From an uncultured Desulfovibrio sp. (GTDB lineage Bacteria > Desulfobacterota > Desulfovibrionia > Desulfovibrionales > Desulfovibrionaceae): DNA of 64,000 bases. Shown piece by piece: positions 25,541 through 35,281 of the stretch. The position numbers and the translations under genes were made by a program. Position 1 is the first letter of the stretch; the number at the start of each line of letters is the position of its first letter. The notes beneath the pieces are model-generated. The model worked only from the letters and a program-made list of their open reading frames with translations, made no database searches and was not told the origin of the DNA. The stretch spans positions 145,296 to 209,295 of the forward strand of contig NZ_CAJUBO010000002.1 of NCBI RefSeq assembly GCF_910584445.1, read 5' to 3'.

Positions 25541-27874
25541 ATGATCCGCTGTTCCGCCGAAAAGACCGTCATCGATGAAGGAACGCTCCTGAGCGCCGCC
25601 GAAGCGCAGGCCAGGGGCATCGATCTTGGCGCCGCCGCGCGCAACACGCTGGCCGCGCGTATCCTTGCGGCACACCAGCTTCCGGGCGCACCGCATGACG
25701 GGCAGGTGCATGTGCGGTTCGATGCCCTGGCGTCGCACGACATCACCTATGTGGGCATCATCCAGACCGCCCGCGCCTCGGGCCTCGGGGAATTTCCGCT
25801 GCCCTATGTGCTCACCAACTGCCACAACAGCCTTTGCGCGGTAGGCGGCACCATCAACGAGGATGACCATATCTTCGGCCTGGCCGCCGCCCGGAAGTAT
25901 GGCGGCATTTTCGTGCCGCCGCATCTGGCGGTCATCCACCAGTACATGCGCGAGATGATGACCGAGTGCGGCGGCATGATCCTCGGTTCGGACAGCCATA
26001 CCCGCTATGGCGCGCTGGGCGTCATGGGCGTGGGCGAGGGTGGCCCGGAACTCGTCAAGCAACTGCTCGGCAAGACCTGGGACGTGGCCGCGCCCGAAGT
26101 GGTGGCCGTGTGGCTCGAGGGAGCGCCCGCGCCCGGTGTCGGTCCCCAGGATGTGGCGCTGGCGCTCATCGGCGCCGTCTTTAAGGATGGGTTCGTCAAG
26201 AATAAGGTGCTTGAATTCATGGGTCCCGGTGTGGATGCCCTGTCCGTGGATTTCCGCTGCGGCGTGGATGTCATGACCACGGAAACCGCCTGCCTGTCGT
26301 CCATCTGGCGCACGGATGGCAAGGTGCGCGAATGGCTCGCCCTGCATGGCCGCGCGGCGGCCTACAAGGAGCTGCGTCTGGAAGGGGCGGCCTGCTACGA
26401 CGGCCTTGTCCGCATCGACCTTTCGGCCGTGGAACCCATGATCGCGCTGCCGTTCCACCCCAGCAATGTCCACACCGTGGCCGAGGTGGCGGCTCATGCC
26501 GATGAACTTCTGGGCGAGGTGGAAGAGGAGGCCGTGCGGCTCTTCGGCGAGGCGGGCAAAGGTCTTCGCCTGCGCTCCAAGGTCCGCGAGGGCGGCGTGG
26601 TCGCCGACCAGGGCATCATTGCCGGCTGCGCGGGCGGTACGTTTGAGAACATCAGCATGGCCTCGGCCATTCTGGGAACGTGGAAGAAGGCCAATCCCGC
26701 ATTCAGTTTTTCCGTCTATCCGGCAAGCGTGCCGCAGGCCGTGGCGCTCGTGAACAACGGAGCCACCGAACGGCTCATGACCCTGGGGGCCATCGTCAAA
26801 ACCGCCTTTTGCGGTCCCTGTTTCGGCGCCGGGGATACTCCGGCCCACGGGGCACTCTCGCTCCGGCACTCCACGCGCAACTTTCCCAATCGCGAAGGTT
26901 CCAAGCCCGGCGAGGGGCAGATCGCGGCGGTGGCGCTCATGGACGCGCGCTCCATCGCCGCCACGGCGGCCAACGGGGGGCGCCTCACGCCGGCCACCGC
27001 GCTGGACTGGGATTCGCCGGACCTTCGTGTCGACCTCAAGTATCACTTTAACCCCGAGATCTACGAACGGCGCGTGTACAACGGCTTTGGGCATGCCGAA
27101 CCGGAGACCGAGCTTGTTTTTGGACCCAATATCGCCGATTGGCCGGAAATATCGCCGCTGCCGGAGCATCTGGTCCTTGAGGTGGCAAGCGTCATCACCG
27201 ACCCCGTCACCACCACTGACGAGTTGATCCCCTCGGGCGAAACGTCGTCTCTGCGTTCCAATCCGCAGCGCCTTTCCGAGTTCACGCTTTCCCGGAAGGA
27301 CCCGGCCTATGTGGGCCGCGCCAAGGCCGCCCGGGCGCTGGAGCGCGCGCGGCTCGCCAACCCGGATGACGCGGAGGCCGTTGCCAGGGTGCGCGCCCTT
27401 GTGGATGTCTGCACCGGCCAACCGGAAGTGGGTGCCATGCTTTCCGGACCACAGCCGTTGCGTCGGGTGGGCATCGGTTCGCTCGTTTTCGCCCTCAGGC
27501 CGGGCGACGGTTCCGCGCGCGAGCAGGCGGCTTCCTGCCAGAAGGTCCTCGGCGGCTGGGCCAACCTCGCCGTGGAGTACGCGACCAAGCGCTACCGTTC
27601 CAACCTCATCAACTGGGGCATTTTGCCGTTTCTTGTGGATGCGGACATGGCGCGCGCCCTGAAGCCCGGCGATTTCCTCCTCCTGCCCCATGTGCGCGCC
27701 GCTGTTGCGGGCGGAGAGGCAACGCTGCTTGCCGCGCTGGTGCATACGGCCGCGGAAAAGCAACCCTGGGCCGAGCAGGTGGTCCTGTCATTGCGGGATT
27801 TGAGCGAGGGGGAGCGCCAGATCCTTCTGGATGGCTGCCTCATCAACCACTATGCGCGCACGCGCGGTGTTTAG
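25541..27874 (+). CDS. Aconitase-family hydratase, 777 aa
   Basis: Aconitase-superfamily protein. The 4Fe-4S ligands are the Cys in ETACLS-type and the pair in FCGPCFGAGD; GSDSHTRYGALGVMGVG is the conserved substrate block; the C-terminal swivel domain holds RYRSNLINWGILPF. The length of 777 aa and the N-terminal GILSxxxxA-like start resemble the YbhJ-type hydratases rather than AcnB. Neighbourhood with Re-citrate synthase and icd indicates aconitate hydratase as the role. Start 25541 follows GGAGATCTCC. Confidence 0.88.
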   Translation: MIRCSAEKTVIDEGTLLSAAEAQARGIDLGAAARNTLAARILAAHQLPGAPHDGQVHVRFDALASHDITYVGIIQTARASGLGEFPLPYVLTNCHNSLCAVGGTINEDDHIFGLAAARKYGGIFVPPHLAVIHQYMREMMTECGGMILGSDSHTRYGALGVMGVGEGGPELVKQLLGKTWDVAAPEVVAVWLEGAPAPGVGPQDVALALIGAVFKDGFVKNKVLEFMGPGVDALSVDFRCGVDVMTTETACLSSIWRTDGKVREWLALHGRAAAYKELRLEGAACYDGLVRIDLSAVEPMIALPFHPSNVHTVAEVAAHADELLGEVEEEAVRLFGEAGKGLRLRSKVREGGVVADQGIIAGCAGGTFENISMASAILGTWKKANPAFSFSVYPASVPQAVALVNNGATERLMTLGAIVKTAFCGPCFGAGDTPAHGALSLRHSTRNFPNREGSKPGEGQIAAVALMDARSIAATAANGGRLTPATALDWDSPDLRVDLKYHFNPEIYERRVYNGFGHAEPETELVFGPNIADWPEISPLPEHLVLEVASVITDPVTTTDELIPSGETSSLRSNPQRLSEFTLSRKDPAYVGRAKAARALERARLANPDDAEAVARVRALVDVCTGQPEVGAMLSGPQPLRRVGIGSLVFALRPGDGSAREQAASCQKVLGGWANLAVEYATKRYRSNLINWGILPFLVDADMARALKPGDFLLLPHVRAAVAGGEATLLAALVHTAAEKQPWAEQVVLSLRDLSEGERQILLDGCLINHYARTRGV

Positions 27875-28250
27875 AAGTCATTTCCTATTTCGTAGGGAAT
27901 GGCTTCCAACGCCAGACGAGAGTCTGGCGCGACGCGAAAAGCGCCGTGAATGAGCCAAAAATCACGTTTTTTGGCGACAGCGGGAGCTGGCGCCCGCGCC
28001 GATGGCGGTAGCCGTTAGCAGGCTTTGCCTGCTTACGGAGAGCGACAGCGGTTGCGTTGACTGCCTGTTGCGTTAACCAATTGCTGTCTTCAGCCGTAGC
28101 TTCCTGCGTCACAACGGCTGAAGCAGCGTCCAGAGCGTGTTCCGGACGCGAAATGATGGCAGCGAAGTGCCCGAAACGGGAAAGGCGCCACGCCGAAATG
28201 GAAGCGGAACGTTTGCCGTCTGAACGCGTATTGCCGCCAGGAGATGGAAC
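27875..28250. repeat. Hairpin-rich intergenic stretch with repeat copy D
   Basis: No gene. Five hairpins follow one another: 27880-27901 (ATTTCCTA/TAGGGAAT), 27911-27928 (GCCAGAC/GTCTGGC), 27954-27974 (GCCAAAAA/TTTTTTGGC), 28018-28032 (GCAGGC/GCCTGC) and 28088-28122 (CTTCAGCCGT/ACGGCTGAAG). From about 28125 it is repeat copy D: CGTCCAGAGCG, GGACGCGAAATGATGGCAGC. The first hairpins may terminate the aconitase-family gene. No known RNA family recognised. Confidence 0.55.
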
Positions 28251-28811
28251 ATGAGCCTCTTCGGCTGGGTGGCCGCCGGGTCCGTCATGTTTGCGGCCCT
28301 GATTTTTTGCTTCCGGCTCATGCGCCACGGGCTGCGGACACTGGACGATGACCGGCGGAAATTCCTTGAGCGTATCCGCACAGGCGAACGCCGGCTCGCT
28401 GAGGAACAAAAACAGGTTCCGGCGGCTGAACATCTGGCTCTGCTGCGGGCCGGGGTGGAGGATCTGCTGCGCCTTGCGGATTCCCCCCCCGGGTACCGCA
28501 TCGAGACAGCCACCAACGCGCTCCTGCTGCACACCCCCAAGGGGACCTGGCGCATGGAACTCAGCATGCGCGAGCGCATCCTCCACTCCACGCATCGGGT
28601 GCTTCATGGCCGCAGCCGCTGGCTTTTGAGCGGCTGCGGCCATCAGGAGCAGCATGATGATGTTGGTTCGCTCATGGGCAGTCTGCATGCCCATTTGCGG
28701 GCGGATGCGGAGCTGCCCGCCGAACCCGCCCACCTGGCGCGTCGCGTGGGCGCCGCGCTGGGAACACCGGCGGCGCGCGCCTGTGAGTGGCGCCCGCGCG
28801 GGCAGCGGTGA
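28251..28811 (+). CDS. Membrane-anchored hypothetical protein, 186 aa
   Basis: One N-terminal span (MSLFGWVAAGSVMFAALIF) then a helical region (RHGLRTLDDDRRKFLERIRT) and a Gln/His/Ala-rich C-terminus. AGGAG lies 7 bases before the ATG. No domain I can name. Stands alone between the repeat-rich gap and the convergent M18 peptidase gene. Confidence 0.65.
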   Translation: MSLFGWVAAGSVMFAALIFCFRLMRHGLRTLDDDRRKFLERIRTGERRLAEEQKQVPAAEHLALLRAGVEDLLRLADSPPGYRIETATNALLLHTPKGTWRMELSMRERILHSTHRVLHGRSRWLLSGCGHQEQHDDVGSLMGSLHAHLRADAELPAEPAHLARRVGAALGTPAARACEWRPRGQR

Positions 28812-28931
28812 AGCGCGGACGACATTTGCGGAACGCACAGATCCACGCTGGCCGTCCAGGCGTCAACGAGGGAATGTGCGTTCCGGAGGTGGAGTTCGTC
28901 GTTTCGGCCTTTCCGGGACAGCTCCGCAGGC

Positions 28932-30326
28932 TCAGGCTTCAAAAAAGGCGCGGTATGCCTCCACGGTGGCGTACAGGTCGGCGGCGCTCGCCAGTTCAAA
29001 GGGGCTGTGCATGGAGAGCAGGGCGGGTCCCAGATCGATAACCCGCATGCCATAGGCCGCGAGAAAAAGCGCCACTGTGCCGCCGCCGCCAAGATCCACC
29101 TTGCCAAGCTCCGCAGCCTGCCACGGGATGTTGCGGGCGTTGAAAATACCGCGCAACTCGGCAAAGAACTCCGCGTCCGCTTCACTGGCGCCATATTTTC
29201 CCCGGGAACCAGTGAACTTGGAAAAGCAGGGTCCATGCCCGATCAGGGCGGCGTTCTGCTTTTCATGCACATCCTGAAAGTCCGGGTCCAGGGCCGCCTG
29301 CACATCGGCGGAAAGGGCGCGGCTGTTCAGCAGCACATGCGAGGCCGAAACCCCCGAAGCCCAGGCAGTCGCAAGATCCTCCACGCAGTACTGGAAGAAA
29401 CGGGAGGCCGCGCCTGTGGCGCCGTCGGAGCCGATCTCCTCCTTGTCCCAGAGGATCACCGCAAGCGGCCGCGAAGCGGCGTCGTCCGCGCGCAGCAGTG
29501 CCTCCAGCGCGGCAAAGACGCAGATCCTGTCATCCTGCCCATACCCGCCGAGGAGCGCCCGGTCCAGGCCCACAAAGCGCGCGGCCCCGGCGGGCACGGC
29601 CTGAAGCTCGGCGGTGATGAGGTCCTCCTCGTTGATGCCGTATTTTTTGTACAGCAGCCGGAGCAGCGCCTCCTTGAGGTCGCCGTCCTTCGCCCCGTCC
29701 CCCGTGGGCCGCCGGGAACGTCCGCGACCGGAAGCCTCCGGCGCATGGCCGAGGATGACGTTGAGCTTTTCGGCTTCAAAGGCCTCACTGAGTTTCTGGC
29801 CGGCCTGTTTCTGCGCCAGATGCGGCAGAAGGTCGGCGATGCAGAAGACGGGTTCTCCCGGTTTTTCGCCGATGCTCACATCCACCCGCTCGCCGTTTTC
29901 ACGGATGATGACGCCGTGGAGCGCCAGCGGACGCGCAAGCCACTGGTATTTGCGGATACCGCCGTAGTAGTGCGTCTTGGCCTGGACGACACCCGGCTGT
30001 TCCACCAGCGGATGCTGCTTGAAGTCAAGCCGGGGGCTGTCCGCATGGGCGGCGATGAGGGCAAGGCCCTCCTCCAGCGGCTGGCTCCCGCGCCGCGCCG
30101 CGAACAACGCCTTGCCCCGCAGTGGTCGCATGACGCGGCCTGCGGCGAAGTCTTCGCCAAAACCGGCTTCGGCGAGGCGTTCCTGCGCGTAGGCGATGGT
30201 CTCCCGTTCGGTCTTGCAGCGGCTGAGAAAGTCGAGATACCGTCCGGCAAGCGCCTGGATGTCCTTGCGGGCTGTTGCATAGCGCTCCCAGGCGTTGGGA
30301 GCATGGTAGGCAAGTTCGTTTTTCAT
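28932..30326 (-). CDS. M18-family aminopeptidase
   Basis: 464 aa. Metallopeptidase clan MH: the H94xD96 pair in AAHADSPRLD, the EE pair in WDKEEIGSDGATGA, and later HSPFELAS match the zinc-binding scheme of aminopeptidase I/DNPEP-like enzymes, which remove N-terminal Asp/Glu and other residues. ATG 30326 has GGAGG 7 bases upstream and overlaps the folC stop (ATGA). Last gene of the operon methyltransferase, YcaO-TPR, folC, this one. Confidence 0.93.
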   Translation of the reverse strand: MKNELAYHAPNAWERYATARKDIQALAGRYLDFLSRCKTERETIAYAQERLAEAGFGEDFAAGRVMRPLRGKALFAARRGSQPLEEGLALIAAHADSPRLDFKQHPLVEQPGVVQAKTHYYGGIRKYQWLARPLALHGVIIRENGERVDVSIGEKPGEPVFCIADLLPHLAQKQAGQKLSEAFEAEKLNVILGHAPEASGRGRSRRPTGDGAKDGDLKEALLRLLYKKYGINEEDLITAELQAVPAGAARFVGLDRALLGGYGQDDRICVFAALEALLRADDAASRPLAVILWDKEEIGSDGATGAASRFFQYCVEDLATAWASGVSASHVLLNSRALSADVQAALDPDFQDVHEKQNAALIGHGPCFSKFTGSRGKYGASEADAEFFAELRGIFNARNIPWQAAELGKVDLGGGGTVALFLAAYGMRVIDLGPALLSMHSPFELASAADLYATVEAYRAFFEA

Positions 30327-31639
30327 GGCTGATCCTCCGTTGCGGAAGGTGAAAAAGGGGGTTCCAGAAGCCGGGGATAGCGGGCAAAAAATTCTGCGAG
30401 CAGATAGAGGGAGCCGGTCATGAGCGCCATGTCGTGGTCCGCGCCGCAGAACCCGGCCGCCGCGTCCAGCGCCCGGGCCAGCGCATCCGGGCCGGTCAGG
30501 GCTTTTGCCATGCCGGGCGCGTGGACGTTCCAGCAGGCGGCGATCGCATGGGGATCGCCGGCGCGCGGATTTTCCAGGGCCGGGATGAAGGCGGGGGTTT
30601 GCGGAAAGCGGCGCGTGAGCATGGTGGCCGAAGTGCGCCAGTCCTTGTCGCCGAGACAGGAGAAAATGATGGCCCGGGGCATGGGCGACCGGCGGCATGC
30701 TGTCTGCCGGGAAGGGAAGAGGCTCCGCAGGAGCGCCTGCATGCCGTGCGGATTATGGGCGCCGTCAAGCAGAAGGGCGGGATGCCCGGCTGCGCGCGGT
30801 ACACGCTGGAGACGGCCGGGCAAAAAGGCCGTTGTCAGCCCCAGCGCCTGGGCGCGGGCATCGTCGGCGCGTCTGCCGAGCAGCGGCGCCAGCCGTTGCC
30901 ATGCGGCCAGCGCAAGGCCCGCATTGCCCAGCTGATGTTCACCGGCAAGACCGAGACGCGGGAGCCATTCTTCCGGCAGGGGGGCAGCGGGCGCGAGGAC
31001 CGCTCCCCGCGTTCGCGCGGCCGCAGCAAGGGCCTCCCGCGCCGCCGGAAACTGGGGAGCCGTGCAGACAGGCGCCCGGCCGCGGATGGCTGCCGCCTTG
31101 TCGCGGGCGATGTCCGCCAGCGTCGGGCCGAGCACGGCCGCATGATCCATGGCAATGGGCGTGTAGCACAGCAGATCCGCGGGCACGGCCGTGGTGGCGT
31201 CGCTGCGGCCGCCAAGCCCCGCCTCCAGGATGGCTACATCCACGCGTGCCTCCCGGAACATCAGGAGCGCAAGGACCGTGAGAAATTCAAAATAGGTGAG
31301 GCTGTCGCCGCACGCCCTGGTCATGATGCTGTTGGCCGGCTCCGGCCAGGTTTCTCCGGGAACGGGACGTCCATTGACGCGGATGCGCTCCTCGGGAGAA
31401 ACGAAATGCGGCGAAGTATAGAGGCCAACGCGGCAGCCATGCGTTGTGCACAGTCCGGCCAGAAAGGCGGAGGTGGAACCCTTGCCGTTGGTGCCGAGCA
31501 CCTGGGCGATCACGAAGGGGGGGCGCTCCAGACCAAGAGCCGCCAGTGTCCGCCGCATGCGGTCAAGGCCCAGGTCCATATGGAACATGCCCAGCGCGTC
31601 CAGATGGCTCCGGATTTCCTGAAAGTTACGGAAGGCCAT
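30323..31639 (-). CDS. folC: Folylpolyglutamate/dihydrofolate synthase
   Basis: 438-aa Mur-ligase-family protein that adds glutamates to folates. Seen: P-loop VLGTNGKGSTS, LYTSPHFVSPEERI, DVAILEAGLGGRSDAT, DGAHNPHGMQ. Start at 31639 overlaps the YcaO gene by 14 bp. The C-terminal domain is somewhat shorter and Pro/Arg-rich. Whether both FolC activities are present is not readable. Confidence 0.92.
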   Translation of the reverse strand: MAFRNFQEIRSHLDALGMFHMDLGLDRMRRTLAALGLERPPFVIAQVLGTNGKGSTSAFLAGLCTTHGCRVGLYTSPHFVSPEERIRVNGRPVPGETWPEPANSIMTRACGDSLTYFEFLTVLALLMFREARVDVAILEAGLGGRSDATTAVPADLLCYTPIAMDHAAVLGPTLADIARDKAAAIRGRAPVCTAPQFPAAREALAAAARTRGAVLAPAAPLPEEWLPRLGLAGEHQLGNAGLALAAWQRLAPLLGRRADDARAQALGLTTAFLPGRLQRVPRAAGHPALLLDGAHNPHGMQALLRSLFPSRQTACRRSPMPRAIIFSCLGDKDWRTSATMLTRRFPQTPAFIPALENPRAGDPHAIAACWNVHAPGMAKALTGPDALARALDAAAGFCGADHDMALMTGSLYLLAEFFARYPRLLEPPFSPSATEDQP

Positions 31640-33389
31640 CCTGCGCTCCGGTGGCGTCGCCTTCTTCCAGTTCCGCCAGATGCGCGCGCGCGAAGTCCAG
31701 GGACGGATCAAGTTCCAGCGCGGCCTGCAATTCCCGGCGCGCCTCCGCCAGATTGCCGAGGAACTTGTGGCAGACGCCGAGATTGGCCCGATCCATGGCG
31801 GAGCCTTTGTCCAGCCTGAGCACCGCCTCAAAGGCGGCGGCAGCTTCGGCGTACCGCCCGGTCCTGTACAGGGAAACGCCGAGCAGGTTGCCGTATTCCT
31901 TCATCTCCGGGCAGGAGCGGACGGCCTGCCCGAGCAGGGGCACGGCCTCGGCCCAGCGGCCGCGCACGGTTTCCGCGTAGCCCGCGTAGAAGGCGGCCAA
32001 CCCGGCCGCGTCCGCATCGGGTTGCAGCGGAAGGGCGGCGAGGAAGTGTCCGAGCGCCCGCTCGGGTGCATCGCGGCGCAAGGCCAGGATGCCCTGGAAG
32101 AAGGGCAGGAAGTGCGCCCCGGGGCAGACTTCCGCCAGTGCGGCAAGTCCCCGTTCGGCCGTCTCCTCGTCACAGGTTTCCGCGAGCCTGCGCCCCACGA
32201 AAAGGCCGAGGCTCTGGTTCCTGTCCCGCTCCCGGAACTGAAGACCGGGCACAATGGTATAATGCGCCGGGATGCCGAGGTCCGGATGGGTCATTTCCAC
32301 CGCGTAGGTCTCCAGTGGCGCCAGCCCGTCGATGGCGGCAAGGAGTTCGTCGCGGATGTCGTGCGCCTCCACCGAGGGCAGACTGTGCAGCGGGATGGCC
32401 GGACCGTCCAGCAGCCACCGAGCCTGCGCGGGTTCCGTGAACTTGGGCAGGCCCGAAGCTTCATAGCAGGACCCGGTGCAAAAATCTCCGCCGAGCTGGG
32501 CGACTTCGGTGACGGCGCGGATGGCGGCCTTGGCCGGTGAAGAGGCCGTCCCTGCCGTAAAGACGATCTCCGAACTGGCGGGGAAGGTGGCCGGGTCCCA
32601 CGCCAGGGCGCCCACGGTGGGAAGCGGCATGCCGAACGACAGATCCTTGAGGACGAGGCGGATGCCCTCGCGGGCAAAGGCGTCGAGCAGGCCGCGCAGA
32701 ACATCGTCCCGGCAGGTGTCGGCCGCAATGGTGGGCAGGGTGGGGCGCTCCCTGTCGGCGCGGCAGCAGACATGGCGCTCCACAAGTTCGCTCAGCCCCT
32801 GAAGCAGGGATTCCTCCACGCTGTTGCCGGCGGAGGAGCCATTGAATTCACCCAGCAGACGGAACCAGTCCAGCGGAAGCCAGACGGTGCGGCCGCTGCG
32901 CAGGTGGGTGGCCGGATGGAACTGCCAGCGTGCAAGATCCATGAGTTTCCGGGCACTGGCAAGAGGCACGGCGTCGTCAACGGAACGCAGGATGTCTTCC
33001 AGGGGCAGGAGTCCTCCGCCGAAGCGGTCTTCCGCCTCGCTCCAGGTGCCGGTGAAGGCGTTTCCCTGCCGTTCCCAGAAACTGAAAAAGGCAAAACGCT
33101 CCATCACCTCCATGAGCGCCGAGGCCAGGGCCTGCTCTTCGGAGGATCCCTTGCCCATCTGCTTGCGCGCGGGCATGATCGCCCGGGCGTCCTTGCCGCA
33201 CAGGCCGAGATAGACCGGTATGCCGAGCCTCCCCACATCCACGCGGCGCGTGCCGGCGACGACATCAAGACCTGTCGCGGCAAGGCGTGAGCGCACGCGC
33301 TGCACCGTGACGACGGGGCTTACGGCTTTGTCCAGGTCCTTCGTGTAGGCCTTGGGGCAGGAAGCGAGAACGATGCCCGGCGCCGTCAT
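31626..33389 (-). CDS. YcaO-domain protein with C-terminal TPR repeats
   Basis: 587 aa. The N-terminal 390 residues are a YcaO domain (GKGSSEEQALASALMEVMERF, FNGSSAGNSVEESLLQGLSE, ETYAVEMTHPDLGIPAHYTI), the ATP-using fold that activates peptide backbones in azoline/thioamide formation. About 400-580 are TPR-like helix pairs (ALGHFLAALPLQPDADA, KEYGNLLGVSLYRTGRYAEA, ARRELQAALELDPSLDFARA). No TfuA or precursor peptide is adjacent. It overlaps the methyltransferase by 4 bp and folC by 14 bp. Closest functional hints: E. coli YcaO supports RimO-type modification; archaeal YcaO-TfuA makes the McrA thioglycine. Confidence 0.88.
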   Translation of the reverse strand: MTAPGIVLASCPKAYTKDLDKAVSPVVTVQRVRSRLAATGLDVVAGTRRVDVGRLGIPVYLGLCGKDARAIMPARKQMGKGSSEEQALASALMEVMERFAFFSFWERQGNAFTGTWSEAEDRFGGGLLPLEDILRSVDDAVPLASARKLMDLARWQFHPATHLRSGRTVWLPLDWFRLLGEFNGSSAGNSVEESLLQGLSELVERHVCCRADRERPTLPTIAADTCRDDVLRGLLDAFAREGIRLVLKDLSFGMPLPTVGALAWDPATFPASSEIVFTAGTASSPAKAAIRAVTEVAQLGGDFCTGSCYEASGLPKFTEPAQARWLLDGPAIPLHSLPSVEAHDIRDELLAAIDGLAPLETYAVEMTHPDLGIPAHYTIVPGLQFRERDRNQSLGLFVGRRLAETCDEETAERGLAALAEVCPGAHFLPFFQGILALRRDAPERALGHFLAALPLQPDADAAGLAAFYAGYAETVRGRWAEAVPLLGQAVRSCPEMKEYGNLLGVSLYRTGRYAEAAAAFEAVLRLDKGSAMDRANLGVCHKFLGNLAEARRELQAALELDPSLDFARAHLAELEEGDATGAQDGLP

Positions 33390-34147
33390 GGCCGCTCCAG
33401 AATGCAGATGCTGTAGATCCGGCGCTGCTCCGCCCCCTCGGCATCGCGGCTTTTGACGCCGATATTGCCTTCCCGCACAGCAAAGGACTTCGCCGCCAGT
33501 TTGGCGAAACGCGGCTTGGCGCGCGCAAGGTCGGTGCAGAACAGGGCTTTCCCGCCGGGGGCCAGATGGCGGTCGAGAAATTTCAGCAGTGGCCGGTGCA
33601 GATCGTCGAGGTAGAGCAGCTCTGACGCGGCGATGATGTCGAATCCCCCGGGAAAGCGCATATCCTTCCCCGGCGTGGTGACATCCAGATGGCGCACCTC
33701 GATGCGATCCTCAAGATGATTGCGCAACACATTTGCCCTGGCAAAGGAAAGCGCCTCGGGCATGTTGTCGCTCGCCACAATGTGTGCAAAGCCATAGCGC
33801 GCCGCCACCATGCTGCAAATGGCGCATCCCGCGCCGATCTCCAGCAGGCGTTTGCCCTCCGGTCCCTGCGTGCGGAGAAAACGGCCAAGAACGAAGGACC
33901 CGGGCCAGACCTTGGCCCAGAGCGGCAGGTCGCGCAGGGGATCGCGGATGGCGCCATGGCGCAGCAGGGCGTCCAGATGGCGGGGCATGTCACGCACGCT
34001 GAGCACATCCAGCGTGCCATCGTCCACCTGAAGCGGCTCAAACTCCACAGCGAAGCGGGTGCGGATCTCCGCCAGCAGGCGGTCAAGCTCCGATGCGCCG
34101 CAGTCTGGACCGGCTGCGGGACCATTGGTGTCGGGGGCGCAGGGCAT
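33386..34147 (-). CDS. SAM-dependent methyltransferase (METTL-type)
   Basis: 253 aa. Motif I LLEIGAGCAICSMVAA, then ASDNMPEALSFARANVLRNH and FDIIAASELLYLDDLHRP, fit lysine/protein methyltransferases of the METTL21 or nicotinamide-methyltransferase-like group. ATG at 34147 has AAAGGA 7 bases upstream; a TTG at 34177 is possible. Its stop overlaps the YcaO start by 4 bp, so the two are translationally linked. prmA, another protein methyltransferase, starts in the opposite direction 142 bp away. Substrate unknown. Confidence 0.8.
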   Translation of the reverse strand: MPCAPDTNGPAAGPDCGASELDRLLAEIRTRFAVEFEPLQVDDGTLDVLSVRDMPRHLDALLRHGAIRDPLRDLPLWAKVWPGSFVLGRFLRTQGPEGKRLLEIGAGCAICSMVAARYGFAHIVASDNMPEALSFARANVLRNHLEDRIEVRHLDVTTPGKDMRFPGGFDIIAASELLYLDDLHRPLLKFLDRHLAPGGKALFCTDLARAKPRFAKLAAKSFAVREGNIGVKSRDAEGAEQRRIYSICILERP

Positions 34148-34289
34148 GGGGATTCCTTTGCGTTTTGGCACCCGCAAGGGGTGACATCGGGCAGGAGCCT
34201 ACAGCGGCTCGGGGTGTTAATCAATGCCTTGCCATTCGCGGCGTCAGGAAGCATCCTGCAAACAAAAAACGGAAGTGGGAGGAAGGAAA

Positions 34290-35159
34290 ATGGACGATGC
34301 GGACACGCCTGCGCTGTTCCGGCTGGGCATTGTGGCCGAGGATGACGATTTCGACCGCGTGAGCGGTCTCCTCGCCCTGCATGCAGCATTCGGCTGGGAG
34401 GAGGAGAGTCTTCCCGGCGGGGAAACCCGGTTTACCGTCCACTGCGAATCGGAAGAGCATCTGCTCCGCCTGCAGGATCGGCTCCGGGCCACCGCCCCCC
34501 GGGCCGACACCACTCTGGAACGCGTGGAACGGCAGGACTGGCTGGCTGCGTGGCGGCAGTTTTTCACGCCGGTCATGTGCGGCTCGCGTTTTGTCGTCCT
34601 GCCGCCATGGCTGGCGGAGGGCGGCGATTTCGCGGACCGTACACCGATCATCATCGAACCCAAGAGCGCCTTCGGCACCGGGCATCACGCCACCACGGCC
34701 CTGTGCCTGCGCGTGCTGAGCGAGTTGCTGGACAGCGGGCGCGTGGCGCCCGGTGGGCATTTTCTCGATCTCGGCACAGGTTCCGGTGTTCTGGGGATCG
34801 CCTGCGCCAGGAGCGGACTCAGCGGCCTGGGCCTGGATATCGATCCGCTGGCAGTGAGCAATGCCCGGGAAAACCGGGAACTCAACCGCACGGATGCCGC
34901 TGTCTTCGAAGTTGCGGAAGGTGGCGTGGAGCAAGCGGCCGGTCGCCGTTTTGACCTGGTGCTGGCGAACATCCTTGCCCGTCCCCTCATGGAGATGGCC
35001 GCTCCGCTTGCCGCCGCGCGGGCGGCGGATGGCTGCCTTGTGCTCTCCGGTCTGCTGGAGCGTCAGGCCGACGCGGTGGAAGCCGCCTATCGGGCGCAGG
35101 GCCTGCCCAGTGCCCGGCGTGTGGTCGATGGCGAATGGTGCGCGCTCGTCTGGGCGTGA
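34290..35159 (+). CDS. prmA: Ribosomal protein L11 methyltransferase
   Basis: 289 aa; trimethylates ribosomal protein L11. The N-terminal ferredoxin-like substrate domain is followed by the catalytic half with FGTGHHATTALCL, FLDLGTGSGVLGIA and DLVLANILARPLM. ATG 34290 follows GGGAGGAAGG. Divergent from the methyltransferase/YcaO operon. Confidence 0.93.
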   Translation: MDDADTPALFRLGIVAEDDDFDRVSGLLALHAAFGWEEESLPGGETRFTVHCESEEHLLRLQDRLRATAPRADTTLERVERQDWLAAWRQFFTPVMCGSRFVVLPPWLAEGGDFADRTPIIIEPKSAFGTGHHATTALCLRVLSELLDSGRVAPGGHFLDLGTGSGVLGIACARSGLSGLGLDIDPLAVSNARENRELNRTDAAVFEVAEGGVEQAAGRRFDLVLANILARPLMEMAAPLAAARAADGCLVLSGLLERQADAVEAAYRAQGLPSARRVVDGEWCALVWA

Positions 35160-35281
35160 TCTCCAGAGTGGCCGGAGACGCGCTTGACATGCCCCGGCAC
35201 CTGGGCAGCCTGCAAAAACGCCGGTGGCGGCGTGTTTTTTCAAACCTCAAGAAAAACTTTAAGTATAATCGAGGAACAGAT

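Noticed and set aside
25475..27763. 762-codon minus-strand open frame over the aconitase-family gene
   Set aside because: Antisense artefact of third-position GC, as above.
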